From positions 1 through 8,418 of the forward strand of contig JAFAFM010000303.1 of NCBI GenBank assembly GCA_023423495.1: a stretch of DNA of 8,418 nucleotides, written 5' to 3'. The notes beneath the pieces are model-generated. The model searched no databases. It was not told where the DNA came from and saw only the letters and a program-made list of their open reading frames with translations. Each line of letters starts with the position of its first letter. Positions within the stretch are counted from its first letter, which is position 1. The position numbers and the translations under genes are program-made. The DNA is from Armatimonadota bacterium. GTDB taxonomy: Bacteria > Armatimonadota > Fimbriimonadia > Fimbriimonadales > Fimbriimonadaceae. Below are positions 1 through 5,802 of this stretch, piece by piece.

Positions 1-1
1 C

Positions 2-1249
2 GGCGGTGTCCAGATCATTGATCTCAGGGAAGTCGATAATGGCGTCATCAACCTGGCGGGAATCTTAACCACCAATACTTCACGCGGCCACACCATCCAA
101 GCCATTCCCACAAGCAAACTGCTCGTAGTGAACGGCGGCGATGTGAACGGTCTGCGGGTTTACGATTGCCAGAATCCCGTGCAGCCAGCCCTAGTGGCCA
201 CCTGGAGTGAGCAATATGTTCACGATTCCCTATTCACGCGCTACACCACGGGAAGCTTTGCCGGAAAGGACATCGGCTTCCTCTTTAGCGGCAACGGCAC
301 AAAAGGCGGAATGTACATTGTGGACTTCACCGCTACAGCCGACGCTCAAGGCCGGAACGTGCCGGCTATGGAAAGGCTTGGCTATATCAAATACATACCG
401 GATCGCAATGACTTTTACTGCCACAGCGGAGCGTTGAGTGAGGACCGGCGGTTCATCTACCTGAACGACGAATTCGACGAATCCAATAACATCGTCGCCG
501 ATGCGGCAACCCACATCATCAACGTCGAAGACCTGAGAAACCCGGTTTACGTGAAGAAATTTGTGAACCCGATCAATGCCATCGATCACAACTCCATGAT
601 CCAAGACAACTTCCTAATGTTGGCCGCTTACAAACAAGGGTTGCGTGTCTACAATTTGGCCAACCCAACGGAGCTGTCAGAATCGGGACACTTCGACACT
701 TTCAATGGATCTGGCAAGCAGTTTGCCGGAGCCTGGGGCGCTTGGGCTGGTTTCCCAAGTGGGAATGTAATCATCTCCGACATGAATGCTGGCTTCTTCG
801 TTGTTGACCCATCTGAAGCAAAAGGTTGGGGCGCGCCCATCGAGAGCCTGAGCTTCGTGAATACCTCTGATCCCGGTGACGGCATCAAGAAGCTTCGGCG
901 GGCGGACGGAGCCACTTTTAGCGCGGTGTTCTCCGGGCTTAGCGGCTCGGTTATCGTTAACCTTAAGACCGATTCGATGGTCAAGACGACCGTCGATGTC
1001 CGGGTGCGGATCAAAGCCAAAACCATGCCCGAAAAAATGAAGATCTACCTGAGACGGTCCGACGGGTCAGAAGCCATGATTAAAAGCGGATCTGCTGGCA
1101 AGAACTTCACCGAGTTCAACATTAATGGACTTCCCGCAAGTACCTACGTCGGTGCCGACAGTTCCATCCAGGTGCGGATTGAGATGACCGCGGGGCATAA
1201 AGCTCCGCCCAACGTCGATATCGACGTTGTCCGTGCGATTGTTAAGTAA
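2..1249 (+). CDS. LVIVD-repeat / choice-of-anchor-B-type surface protein, 5' end cut by window edge
   Basis: The frame is open from base 2 to the TAA at 1247-1249 (415 visible residues), so the true start lies outside the window; the GTG at 128 is internal. Visible residues 1 to about 275 contain recurring beta-strand units of the type 'GGVQIIDL', 'NGLRVYDCQNPVQPALVATW', 'GGMYIVDF', 'IINVEDLRNPVYVKKF' and 'QGLRVYNLANPTELSESGHF'. This is the LVIVD repeat pattern (a hydrophobic strand, then D/N-xxNP) found in secreted 'choice-of-anchor B' proteins, which are thought to form a beta-propeller. Residues from about 290 to the end form a separate beta-rich domain containing 'VDVRVRIKAKTMPEKMKIYL'. 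I see no LPxTG, PEP-CTERM or transmembrane anchor at the C-terminus; the signal peptide, if any, is off-window. The function is unknown; extracellular or cell-surface location is inferred from the family. Its end faces the che operon, with a shared terminator between them. Confidence 0.75.
   Translation, partial: GGVQIIDLREVDNGVINLAGILTTNTSRGHTIQAIPTSKLLVVNGGDVNGLRVYDCQNPVQPALVATWSEQYVHDSLFTRYTTGSFAGKDIGFLFSGNGTKGGMYIVDFTATADAQGRNVPAMERLGYIKYIPDRNDFYCHSGALSEDRRFIYLNDEFDESNNIVADAATHIINVEDLRNPVYVKKFVNPINAIDHNSMIQDNFLMLAAYKQGLRVYNLANPTELSESGHFDTFNGSGKQFAGAWGAWAGFPSGNVIISDMNAGFFVVDPSEAKGWGAPIESLSFVNTSDPGDGIKKLRRADGATFSAVFSGLSGSVIVNLKTDSMVKTTVDVRVRIKAKTMPEKMKIYLRRSDGSEAMIKSGSAGKNFTEFNINGLPASTYVGADSSIQVRIEMTAGHKAPPNVDIDVVRAIVK
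1211..1228. repeat. 18-bp perfect palindrome at the 3' end of the surface-protein gene
   Basis: AACGTCGAT is followed immediately by its reverse complement ATCGACGTT. It encodes the residues NVDIDV near the C-terminus, so it may simply result from the alternating Val/Asp codons. As RNA it could form a 7-bp stem with a 4-nt loop. Confidence 0.6.
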
Positions 1250-1275
1250 AAAGGTCCAGGTGATCTGCCTGGACC
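1248..1275 (-). terminator. Intrinsic terminator of the che operon
   Basis: GGTCCAGG (1253-1260) and CCTGGACC (1268-1275) form a perfect 8-bp stem with a 7-nt loop. Read on the minus strand, the stem is followed at once by five T (A5 at 1248-1252 on the plus strand), which is the classical Rho-independent layout. It lies 8 nt after the cheY stop. In plus sense the stem is followed only by CTAAAACC, so it would be a weak terminator for the convergent surface-protein gene, although the hairpin could still protect that 3' end. The A-tract overlaps the TAA of the plus-strand gene. Confidence 0.8.
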
Positions 1276-1283
1276 CTAAAACC

Positions 1284-1649
1284 TTAGGCCGCTAAAAGCT
1301 TATTGACGGTGTCCACGACTCGCTCAGCCTCGAACGGCTTTACGATGAAGTCGCGTGCGCCCGCCTGCATGGCCTCGAGCACCATATTCTTCTGGCCCAT
1401 TGCTGTGCACATAAGGACGGTTGCTTCCGGATCGTGCGCCCGAATTTCCTTCAGTGCGGCAATGCCATCCATTTCGGGCATTGTGATGTCCATCGTCACC
1501 AAGTCCGGCTTCAAGGACTTGTAAAGTTCAATCGACTCGGCTCCGTTCGTTGCCTCGCCCACGACTTCAAAGCCACTTTGCGTAAGGATGTTTTTCAATG
1601 TGACTCGCATGAATAGCGCGTCGTCCGTGATTAAGATGCGTTTCGCCAT
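1284..1649 (-). CDS. cheY: CheY-like single-domain response regulator
   Basis: This 121-aa protein is a stand-alone receiver domain and the last gene of the operon. The acidic pocket D9/D10, the phosphoacceptor D54 ('LVTMDITMPEMDG'), T82 and K104 (in 'KPF') are all present. The segment 'CTAMGQKNMVLEAMQAGA' is typical of the CheY of Bacillus and Thermotoga. In the family, CheA phosphorylates CheY, which then binds a motor or other target; in this operon CheC would dephosphorylate it. The start overlaps the end of cheR by 19 nt. A GGAGGGG sequence lies about 11-13 nt upstream inside cheR, a somewhat long spacing. A terminator follows 8 nt after the stop. There is no output domain, so the target (flagellar motor or type IV pilus) cannot be read from the sequence. 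Confidence 0.93.
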   Translation of the reverse strand: MAKRILITDDALFMRVTLKNILTQSGFEVVGEATNGAESIELYKSLKPDLVTMDITMPEMDGIAALKEIRAHDPEATVLMCTAMGQKNMVLEAMQAGARDFIVKPFEAERVVDTVNKLLAA

Positions 1650-2443
1650 TTTTCTGTTATCCCCTCCATAGGTTTTTGGTAAAAAAACGGAAGACTTGTA
1701 GTGAATCCGAGTTCTTTTGCAGAAAAAACTCTTTCCGTGCTCCCTACAAAGAGCACTCCACCGGGTTTTAGCGCTTTGTAAAGCGCCTTATTCAACCTAA
1801 CTTTCGCTTCATCGGTGAGATAAATCACCACGTTCCGACAGGCAATTAAGTCGAACCCACCCTCGAATTCTGCCGAAAGCAGATTCTCCTGCCTGAACTG
1901 AATATAGCGCTTCAGGTCAGGATGAACTCGATACTTGTCCCTTTCTTGTTGAAAGTAAATGCAGTAGTTCGCGGGAACGCGAGCCATATCGGATTCGGCA
2001 AACAGTCCTTCTTCAAGCTGGCATAGCGCCGCCTGGTCGATGTCCGTGCACAGGATCTGATGCTGACCCGGGAAATTCTTATGCAGGATCGCGGCGAGCG
2101 TGTACGCCTCCGCGCCATAGGAAGAGCCCGCGCTCCAACACTTCAGATATCCTGACCGCGCGATCAGGTCAGGCAGGATTTGGGTTTGCAGTTCTTCCCA
2201 TTTCTCGGGATTTCGAAACAGCTCCGAAACGTTGATCGCGAACTTATCCAAAAACCATTGGATCCCGGTTTCCTGGCTATCCAGGTGCTTCCAGAATTCT
2301 TGGAGGTTCGATGCCTTTTTGGCTTGGGCGATGCAGATGATGCGCCGCCGAATTTGATCCTGTTTGTAATCATTCAGGTCGAGACCGGTCCGCCGCTTGA
2401 CCAGCCGGAAGAAGTCTTTCCACTCGGTGGGCTCAGGCTGCAT
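1631..2443 (-). CDS. cheR: CheR, chemoreceptor glutamate O-methyltransferase
   Basis: CheR uses S-adenosylmethionine to methylate glutamates in the cytoplasmic helices of chemoreceptors and is opposed by CheB. The protein is 270 aa, normal for a CheR without TPR repeats. It has the all-alpha N-terminal part (residues about 5-80) with 'INVSELFRNP' (Arg77), matching the 'TxFFRxP' signature. The SAM-binding segment 'WSAGSSYGAEAYTLA' (103-117, with E112), 'CTDID' (132-136), 'ENLL' (186-189) and the 'ACRNVVIYL' motif (201-209) follow. The usual GEE is GAE, a common variation as far as I recall. The start is supported by GGAGG (2451-2455) 7 nt upstream; it overlaps the end of cheB by 11 nt. Its end overlaps the cheY start. 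Confidence 0.95.
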   Translation of the reverse strand: MQPEPTEWKDFFRLVKRRTGLDLNDYKQDQIRRRIICIAQAKKASNLQEFWKHLDSQETGIQWFLDKFAINVSELFRNPEKWEELQTQILPDLIARSGYLKCWSAGSSYGAEAYTLAAILHKNFPGQHQILCTDIDQAALCQLEEGLFAESDMARVPANYCIYFQQERDKYRVHPDLKRYIQFRQENLLSAEFEGGFDLIACRNVVIYLTDEAKVRLNKALYKALKPGGVLFVGSTERVFSAKELGFTTSLPFFYQKPMEGITEKWRNAS

Positions 2444-3464
2444 TCGCCCGCCTCCGCGATAGAGCTTCTAGTAGCGCCCCGCCAAGTTCATCGAGCGGAT
2501 ACGTGGCTTGAACGGCGCCACTCTCGATAGCCGCCTTCGGCATGCCGAAAATGGTGCAACTCTCCGCAGATTGGGCGAGAACCGTGCCGCCGGCATTTCG
2601 GATCGCCAGCGCACCCTTTGCTCCGTCCTTGCCCATTCCCGTCAAAATGAGCGCCAGGCACCGGTCTCCATATGCGAAAGCTGCCGATTCAAAAAGCCTG
2701 TCTGCGCAGGGCCTCACACCGTGCATGCAAGGTGTCTGATCCAAATGGACCTGCATGTCATGTCCAACGGTCATATGCCACCCGCCCGGAGCGATTAGCG
2801 CATGTCCAGGCTCGATGACATCGCCTTCTGCGGCTTCTCGGCAAGGCACGGAGCCTTGCGCAGTAAGTCTTTTCGCCAGGCTCGCGGTAAAGCTCGCGGG
2901 CATGTGCTGAACAATAAGAATCGGCGTGCCGAATTGCTTTGGCAAGCTGGAAAATAGCCGACAAAGCGCCGTCGGGCCACCGGTTGAAGCGGCAATCAGC
3001 AAAATTCCGTCAGTTTCCTCGGCCGCTCCAGCTAGCGGCGTGCTAGCCGGGAGTGTTTTGATCGCCGATGTAGCGGCGGTGCGGATCTTCGCCACAATCT
3101 CGTGCTTGGCTTCGCGCAAACTCATGAAACTGCCGAGCCTCGGTTTGCAAACGAAATCGGTTGCGCCAATCTCAAGCGCTTCCAACGTGATGTCAGCGCC
3201 TTCTGTGGTGGTGCTCGAGACCATCACCGTAGGGGTCGGCTGACGAATCATGATCTCCCGGAGTGTCTCGAGACCGCCCATGAGCGGCATCTCAATATCC
3301 AAGGTGATCACGTCGGGTTTCAACGTTACAAGTTTTTCGAGAGCGTCGAGCCCATTTATGCCGAAGCCGACCACTTCAAGGTCGGCTTCGCTAGATAACA
3401 TGTCCGCGAGCACCTGTCGAATCAATGGTGAGTCGTCGACGACAAGGACTCGCTTCTTGGTCAC
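2433..3464 (-). CDS. cheB: CheB, receptor methylesterase/deamidase response regulator
   Basis: The protein is 343 aa with the standard two-domain layout. Residues 1-120 are a receiver domain with D10/D11 and phosphoacceptor D56 ('VITLDIEMPLMGG'). A short Ala/Thr/Pro-containing linker runs from about 125 to 150. The CheB esterase domain follows, with all three catalytic residues: S160 ('IAASTGGP'), H187 ('IVQHMP') and D280 ('LTGMGKDG'). Phosphorylated CheB removes methyl groups from receptor glutamates. The start is GTG: its GTGA overlaps the TGA stop of the HDOD gene (4-nt overlap), with GAGGA 6 nt upstream. The end overlaps cheR. A perfect 11-bp inverted repeat lies in the receiver coding region (3362-3390). 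Confidence 0.95.
   Translation of the reverse strand: MTKKRVLVVDDSPLIRQVLADMLSSEADLEVVGFGINGLDALEKLVTLKPDVITLDIEMPLMGGLETLREIMIRQPTPTVMVSSTTTEGADITLEALEIGATDFVCKPRLGSFMSLREAKHEIVAKIRTAATSAIKTLPASTPLAGAAEETDGILLIAASTGGPTALCRLFSSLPKQFGTPILIVQHMPASFTASLAKRLTAQGSVPCREAAEGDVIEPGHALIAPGGWHMTVGHDMQVHLDQTPCMHGVRPCADRLFESAAFAYGDRCLALILTGMGKDGAKGALAIRNAGGTVLAQSAESCTIFGMPKAAIESGAVQATYPLDELGGALLEALSRRRANAA
3362..3390 (-). repeat. Perfect 11-bp inverted repeat inside cheB
   Basis: CGAAGCCGACC (3362-3372) and GGTCGGCTTCG (3380-3390) are exact reverse complements separated by 7 nt. In cheB mRNA they form a GC-rich hairpin about 75-105 nt after the start codon, within the codons for 'SEADLEVVGFG'. No U-tract follows on the minus strand, so it is not an intrinsic terminator. 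Confidence 0.7.
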
Positions 3465-4351
3465 GCAGCTTCCTCGAATAGCCTCTCGTGCTGTTCGTAG
3501 GCAACCATGAACTCTTCCGCCAATTCATCCAAGGATTCGGCAGTTAAGCCCAACCTAGCCAGAGATTCTTCTTGGAAGTCATATCGCAGCCCGTCGCCAC
3601 CTAATCCGAGACCCATGCTCATCGTTAGGTAGTCCGCAATGTGCACGCAATCCACAAGGGGATTGGGTTCGGGGCAGCCATTGGGATTATGGTGGAACTG
3701 CATCGCATCGACCAGCGGCCGTGGCAAATTCCAAACCTCACCCATGTGAGAACCGACATCGCAGTGGTCAAAACCGAGAAGCTTTCGTTCGACTTGGTCA
3801 AAGGTCAATCCGTCTCGGCATGCCAAAGCGACCAAACCAGCGAGTTTGTCTTCCAACCAAATGCTGAGGGCAACCTTGCCCAAGTTGTGAAGCAATCCGG
3901 CGGTGAAAGCTTGATCACTGCTGGATGCTCGCGACTTCGAAGCAACTAACTGCGCACCAACCGCAACGGCGAACGAATGCGTCCACATCTCTTTCGGCCC
4001 CAATCCGTATCCCTTCAACGGTTTGATCATCCAGGGATAGCTGGAAGCGACCATGCAGAGGTTTCGGATGCAGCGCATACCGAGCACCACTACGGCGTCA
4101 GGCACGTCCATAATTTGCCGCGAAAGGCCGTAATATGCGCTGTTCGCCAGTCGAAGAATGCGGGCCGTAAGCGCCTGGTCTTGCGAAAGGTATTTGGCGA
4201 TGCTCTGCGCCGTTCCATTCGGCGAATCTGTTTCGCGCATGACGGCCAACGCCGCTGCAGGAAGCGACGGCAAATCGCTGGTTTTGGCGACAATATCGTC
4301 GAGAGTTAACGTCGTCACTGACGTTTTTCCGGTTACGCCCTCAAGTTGCAT
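3461..4351 (-). CDS. HDOD-domain signalling protein
   Basis: This 296-aa soluble protein has an HDOD domain over residues about 17-245. Family hallmarks are 'LPSLPAAALAVM' near the N-terminus, 'ILRLANSAYYG' (65-75), 'VVLGMRCIRNL', 'HSFAVAV' (125-131), 'LLHNLGKVAL' (153-162) and 'QFHHNP' (219-224). HDOD domains are degenerate relatives of HD phosphohydrolases. Here the central HD dyad reads HN (H155-N156), so hydrolase activity looks unlikely, although other candidate ligands H125, H196, H220 and D240 remain. The start has GGGGAGAG about 6 nt upstream and overlaps the end of cheD by 19 nt; the stop overlaps the cheB start. HDOD proteins are often linked to motility and cyclic-di-GMP signalling, but the biochemical role is unknown, and here it is inferred only from its operon position. 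Confidence 0.88.
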   Translation of the reverse strand: MQLEGVTGKTSVTTLTLDDIVAKTSDLPSLPAAALAVMRETDSPNGTAQSIAKYLSQDQALTARILRLANSAYYGLSRQIMDVPDAVVVLGMRCIRNLCMVASSYPWMIKPLKGYGLGPKEMWTHSFAVAVGAQLVASKSRASSSDQAFTAGLLHNLGKVALSIWLEDKLAGLVALACRDGLTFDQVERKLLGFDHCDVGSHMGEVWNLPRPLVDAMQFHHNPNGCPEPNPLVDCVHIADYLTMSMGLGLGGDGLRYDFQEESLARLGLTAESLDELAEEFMVAYEQHERLFEEAA

Positions 4352-4842
4352 AGCGCTCTCTCCCCGCCTGTTACTGTTCTCACGGAGAAGACCCCGGAAT
4401 TCATATCGAAAATGACTGTCCTGCCCGAGTTTCCGCCTGTATCCTCGGCCACCAACTTCAATCCCAGGTTTTGGATGGCTCGCTTCGCGGCAAGGACGTT
4501 TCGTCCGCCGATGTCCATCTTGGACTCCGACGCGGCGCCAAACTTGAAAACCTGAGCTCCGCCGGCCATCGCGAAGACAAGACGGTCGCGGCTTGCGCCA
4601 GCCTGCTCCAGCATCTGCAAGAGAGCCGGAATGCCAGTGTCCGCGAACTTGCCGGGTTTCTCCATCCCTTTGCTGTTGAATTCCTCGGGGAGCATGATAT
4701 GCACCATTCCCGCGATCCCGCTCGGATCAAATCCGCAAAGTCCGACACAACTTCCGAGACCGAGGCAAGTAAGTTGTCCGGTCCCCCTAATGACTTGAAT
4801 TTCGGCCATCCCGACGAGGGTGGCACTGTCCAATGCAGGCAT
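4333..4842 (-). CDS. cheD: CheD, chemoreceptor glutamine deamidase and CheC partner
   Basis: The protein is 169 aa. CheD deamidates selected receptor glutamines to glutamate and, in Bacillus and Thermotoga, binds CheC and raises its CheY-P phosphatase activity. The catalytic Cys32 ('LGLGSCVG') and His48 ('MVHIMLP') are present. So are the family blocks 'KPGKFADTGIPALLQML', 'DIGGRNV' and 'LVAEDTGGNSGRTVIFDM'. The residue aligned from memory with Thr21 of Thermotoga CheD is Cys26. The ATG at 4842 directly follows the cheC TAA (TAAATG) and has GGAGG 8 nt upstream. That, and 'TLVGMAEIQV' resembling normal CheD N-termini, favours it over the internal Met at 4809. Direct adjacency to cheC fits complex formation. 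Confidence 0.95.
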   Translation of the reverse strand: MPALDSATLVGMAEIQVIRGTGQLTCLGLGSCVGLCGFDPSGIAGMVHIMLPEEFNSKGMEKPGKFADTGIPALLQMLEQAGASRDRLVFAMAGGAQVFKFGAASESKMDIGGRNVLAAKRAIQNLGLKLVAEDTGGNSGRTVIFDMNSGVFSVRTVTGGERALCNLRA

Positions 4843-5466
4843 TTATGCAGCCTCCGAGAGTCCTAAGCTGGACACCATAACTTGTAATCCCCAGGCAGAA
4901 GGTATGTAAACGAAGAAACCTTCGATTGAGCCTTCACCATCATTGATGATTGTTCGGATCGCCAACGCATAGTGGTCTTTATCGCTCGCCTCCACTATGA
5001 TCCCGTCGATGATCGCCGAACACATTTCCACGGCGAGCGACGATGGCGTTGCGTGCATCGCAAAGCCCGTCATATCGGCAATAGCATTCAGGAAGTTGCT
5101 GTTGATGATATTCCCCACTTCCAGCATTGCCGAAGCATCCATTTCCGAGACCTCGAAGGTGCTCTGAGGATGCGATCCCAAAAGAATCCGCCACAGCGCC
5201 TGTGCGCTGTGCCAAGGCATCAGAAAGACGATATGCCCAGGGACATCTCCAGTAATGGGCATGTAAATGCCCACTGCCTGGCTTTCGCTTCCTCCAATTA
5301 AATTAGGAATTTCCTCAAATTCGAGGGATTCCACATCTGGCACATCCATGCCAAAAGTTCGGCCCGTCAGATTGGACAGCGCCGTGGTGGCGTTCCCGAG
5401 CCCAACGTTTGCCATTTCTCGGACGGCAGAATGCTCCAAGAAACTTAGTAGTAATTCGTTCGCCAT
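4843..5466 (-). CDS. cheC: CheC, CheY-P phosphatase
   Basis: This 207-aa protein has the CheC fold signature of two pseudo-symmetric phosphatase sites of the form S/D-x3-E-x2-N. The first is S13, E17, N20 with P43 at the expected x22 spacing. The second is S112, E116, N119 with a proline at 141. Family blocks 'REMANVGLGNATTALSNL' and 'LEVGNIINSNFLNAIADMTG' are clear. CheC dephosphorylates CheY-P and is stimulated by CheD, which is encoded next. The chosen ATG (5464-5466) gives the normal family N-terminus and has GGAGG 3 nt upstream. The frame stays open upstream to an ATG at 5706, but those 80 extra residues resemble no CheC and lie in intergenic sequence. It is the first gene of the operon; I found no convincing promoter for it. 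Confidence 0.93.
   Translation of the reverse strand: MANELLLSFLEHSAVREMANVGLGNATTALSNLTGRTFGMDVPDVESLEFEEIPNLIGGSESQAVGIYMPITGDVPGHIVFLMPWHSAQALWRILLGSHPQSTFEVSEMDASAMLEVGNIINSNFLNAIADMTGFAMHATPSSLAVEMCSAIIDGIIVEASDKDHYALAIRTIINDGEGSIEGFFVYIPSAWGLQVMVSSLGLSEAA
4851..4855 (-). promoter_or_regulatory. Ribosome binding site deciding the cheD start
   Basis: GGAGG on the minus strand lies within the last codons of cheC, 8 nt before the ATG at 4842. It supports that ATG over the in-frame ATG at 4809, which has no comparable site. Confidence 0.75.
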
Positions 5467-5469
5467 TGT

Positions 5470-5474
5470 CCTCC
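5470..5474 (-). promoter_or_regulatory. Ribosome binding site of cheC, unusually close to the start
   Basis: GGAGG on the minus strand is separated from the ATG at 5466 by only 3 nt, shorter than the 6-8 nt seen for cheR, cheB and cheD. It still marks 5466 as the start rather than the far-upstream ATG at 5706. Confidence 0.6.
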
Positions 5475-5505
5475 AACGTTGTCCAAACTTTGTATCGGTT
5501 GATTT

Positions 5506-5528
5506 CCCGGCATTCCACCGGGCTTTTT
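5506..5528 (+). terminator. Possible weak intrinsic terminator, plus sense
   Basis: A 5-bp GC stem (CCCGG/CCGGG, 7-nt loop) is followed by CTTTTT. It would stop plus-strand transcripts antisense to the cheC 5' end. Equally, it may simply be a hairpin in the cheC 5' untranslated leader. The stem is short. Confidence 0.3.
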
Positions 5529-5654
5529 CTAGAAATCGCGCCGATGCCAGCAATCTTCCACAGTGTTTGAACCTGGGACCAGGCAAAATTACAGATGAAT
5601 TTTCGAATTTAGTCCCGAAATGGAATCGTTTTGAATCTTTGGGGGTCTTTAAAA

Positions 5655-5702
5655 ATGATGAGAGCTGCCGTAATAGAAAGGCAGCCGAACGATGCGTTTT
5701 GA
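5655..5702 (+). CDS. Possible 15-codon ORF upstream of accB
   Basis: ATGATG opens a short frame encoding MMRAAVIERQPNDAF and ending in TGA, with a GGGGG stretch 9 nt upstream as a possible ribosome binding site. It spans the GCTGCC/GGCAGC hairpin and precedes the terminator-like stem at 5725-5766, an arrangement reminiscent of a leader peptide. The first residues also resemble the N-terminus of zinc-type alcohol dehydrogenases or quinone reductases ('MRAAVIE'), so a decayed gene remnant is another reading. The ORF is short enough to be chance. Confidence 0.2.
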   Translation: MMRAAVIERQPNDAF

Positions 5703-5724
5703 ACAAAAACGCTTTCTCCTCTCC

Positions 5725-5766
5725 AAGGAATGCTTCCGACCCTCAAGCGAAGCATTCCTTCTTTTT
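5725..5766 (+). terminator. Orphan terminator-like hairpin, plus sense
   Basis: AAGGAATGCTTC (5725-5736) and GAAGCATTCCTT (5749-5760) are perfect 12-bp reverse complements with a 12-nt loop, followed by CTTTTT (5761-5766). In minus sense no T-run follows, so the direction is plus. No plus-strand gene lies upstream, so it ends an unidentified transcript, acts as an attenuator, or insulates accB from antisense transcription. Confidence 0.6.
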
Positions 5767-5793
5767 GCGCTTTCAACCCGTGGCGGGTACAAT
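5765..5793 (+). promoter_or_regulatory. Putative sigma-70-type promoter of the acc operon, predicting a leaderless accB mRNA
   Basis: TTGCGC (5765-5770) and TACAAT (5788-5793) are separated by exactly 17 nt. TACAAT matches the -10 consensus at 5 of 6 positions; the -35 matches only its TTG. The -10 ends 9 nt before the accB ATG, so transcription would start about 0-3 nt before it. No Shine-Dalgarno sequence sits at a usable distance. Confidence 0.5.
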
Positions 5794-5802
5794 TTTCGTC
5801 CC

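Larger units (their letters stand above)
5467..5802. other. Divergent intergenic region with several inverted repeats
   Basis: These 336 nt between cheC and accB hold no recognised protein gene. Visible inverted repeats are CCCGG/CCGGG (5506-5510 and 5518-5522, then CTTTTT in plus sense), GCTGCC/GGCAGC (5664-5669 and 5680-5685), GCGTTTT/AAAACGC (5694-5700 and 5706-5712) and the 12-bp terminator-like stem at 5725-5760. CGTTTTGAA occurs twice (5627-5635 and 5695-5703). A very short ORF and an accB promoter are listed separately. The stretch 5530-5660 is AT-richer and otherwise featureless to me. Confidence 0.6.

Noticed and set aside
128..130. GTG at 128 as the start of the surface-protein gene
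   Set aside because: The same frame is open to the left edge and encodes another LVIVD-like strand ('GGVQIIDL'), so the GTG is internal.
5484..5505. CCGATA-containing sequence upstream of cheC as a flagellar sigma-28 promoter
   Set aside because: The -10-like ACCGATAC is present on the minus strand, but there is no TAAA-type -35 at the required distance.
5585..5640. TTCAAA and TAAATT boxes with 18-nt spacing as a cheC sigma-70 promoter on the minus strand
   Set aside because: Each hexamer matches consensus at only 4 of 6 positions and the spacing is off-optimum; I could not tell it from chance in an AT-rich stretch.
5467..5706. In-frame 80-residue N-terminal extension of cheC starting at an ATG at 5706
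   Set aside because: The extension resembles no CheC N-terminus and crosses the hairpin-rich intergenic region. The ATG at 5466 has GGAGG just upstream and gives the normal phosphatase-site spacing from the start.
5692..5802. Upstream in-frame ATG extending accB by 37 residues
   Set aside because: It would place a 12-bp terminator hairpin and the putative promoter inside the gene. The AccB family N-terminus begins naturally at 5803.
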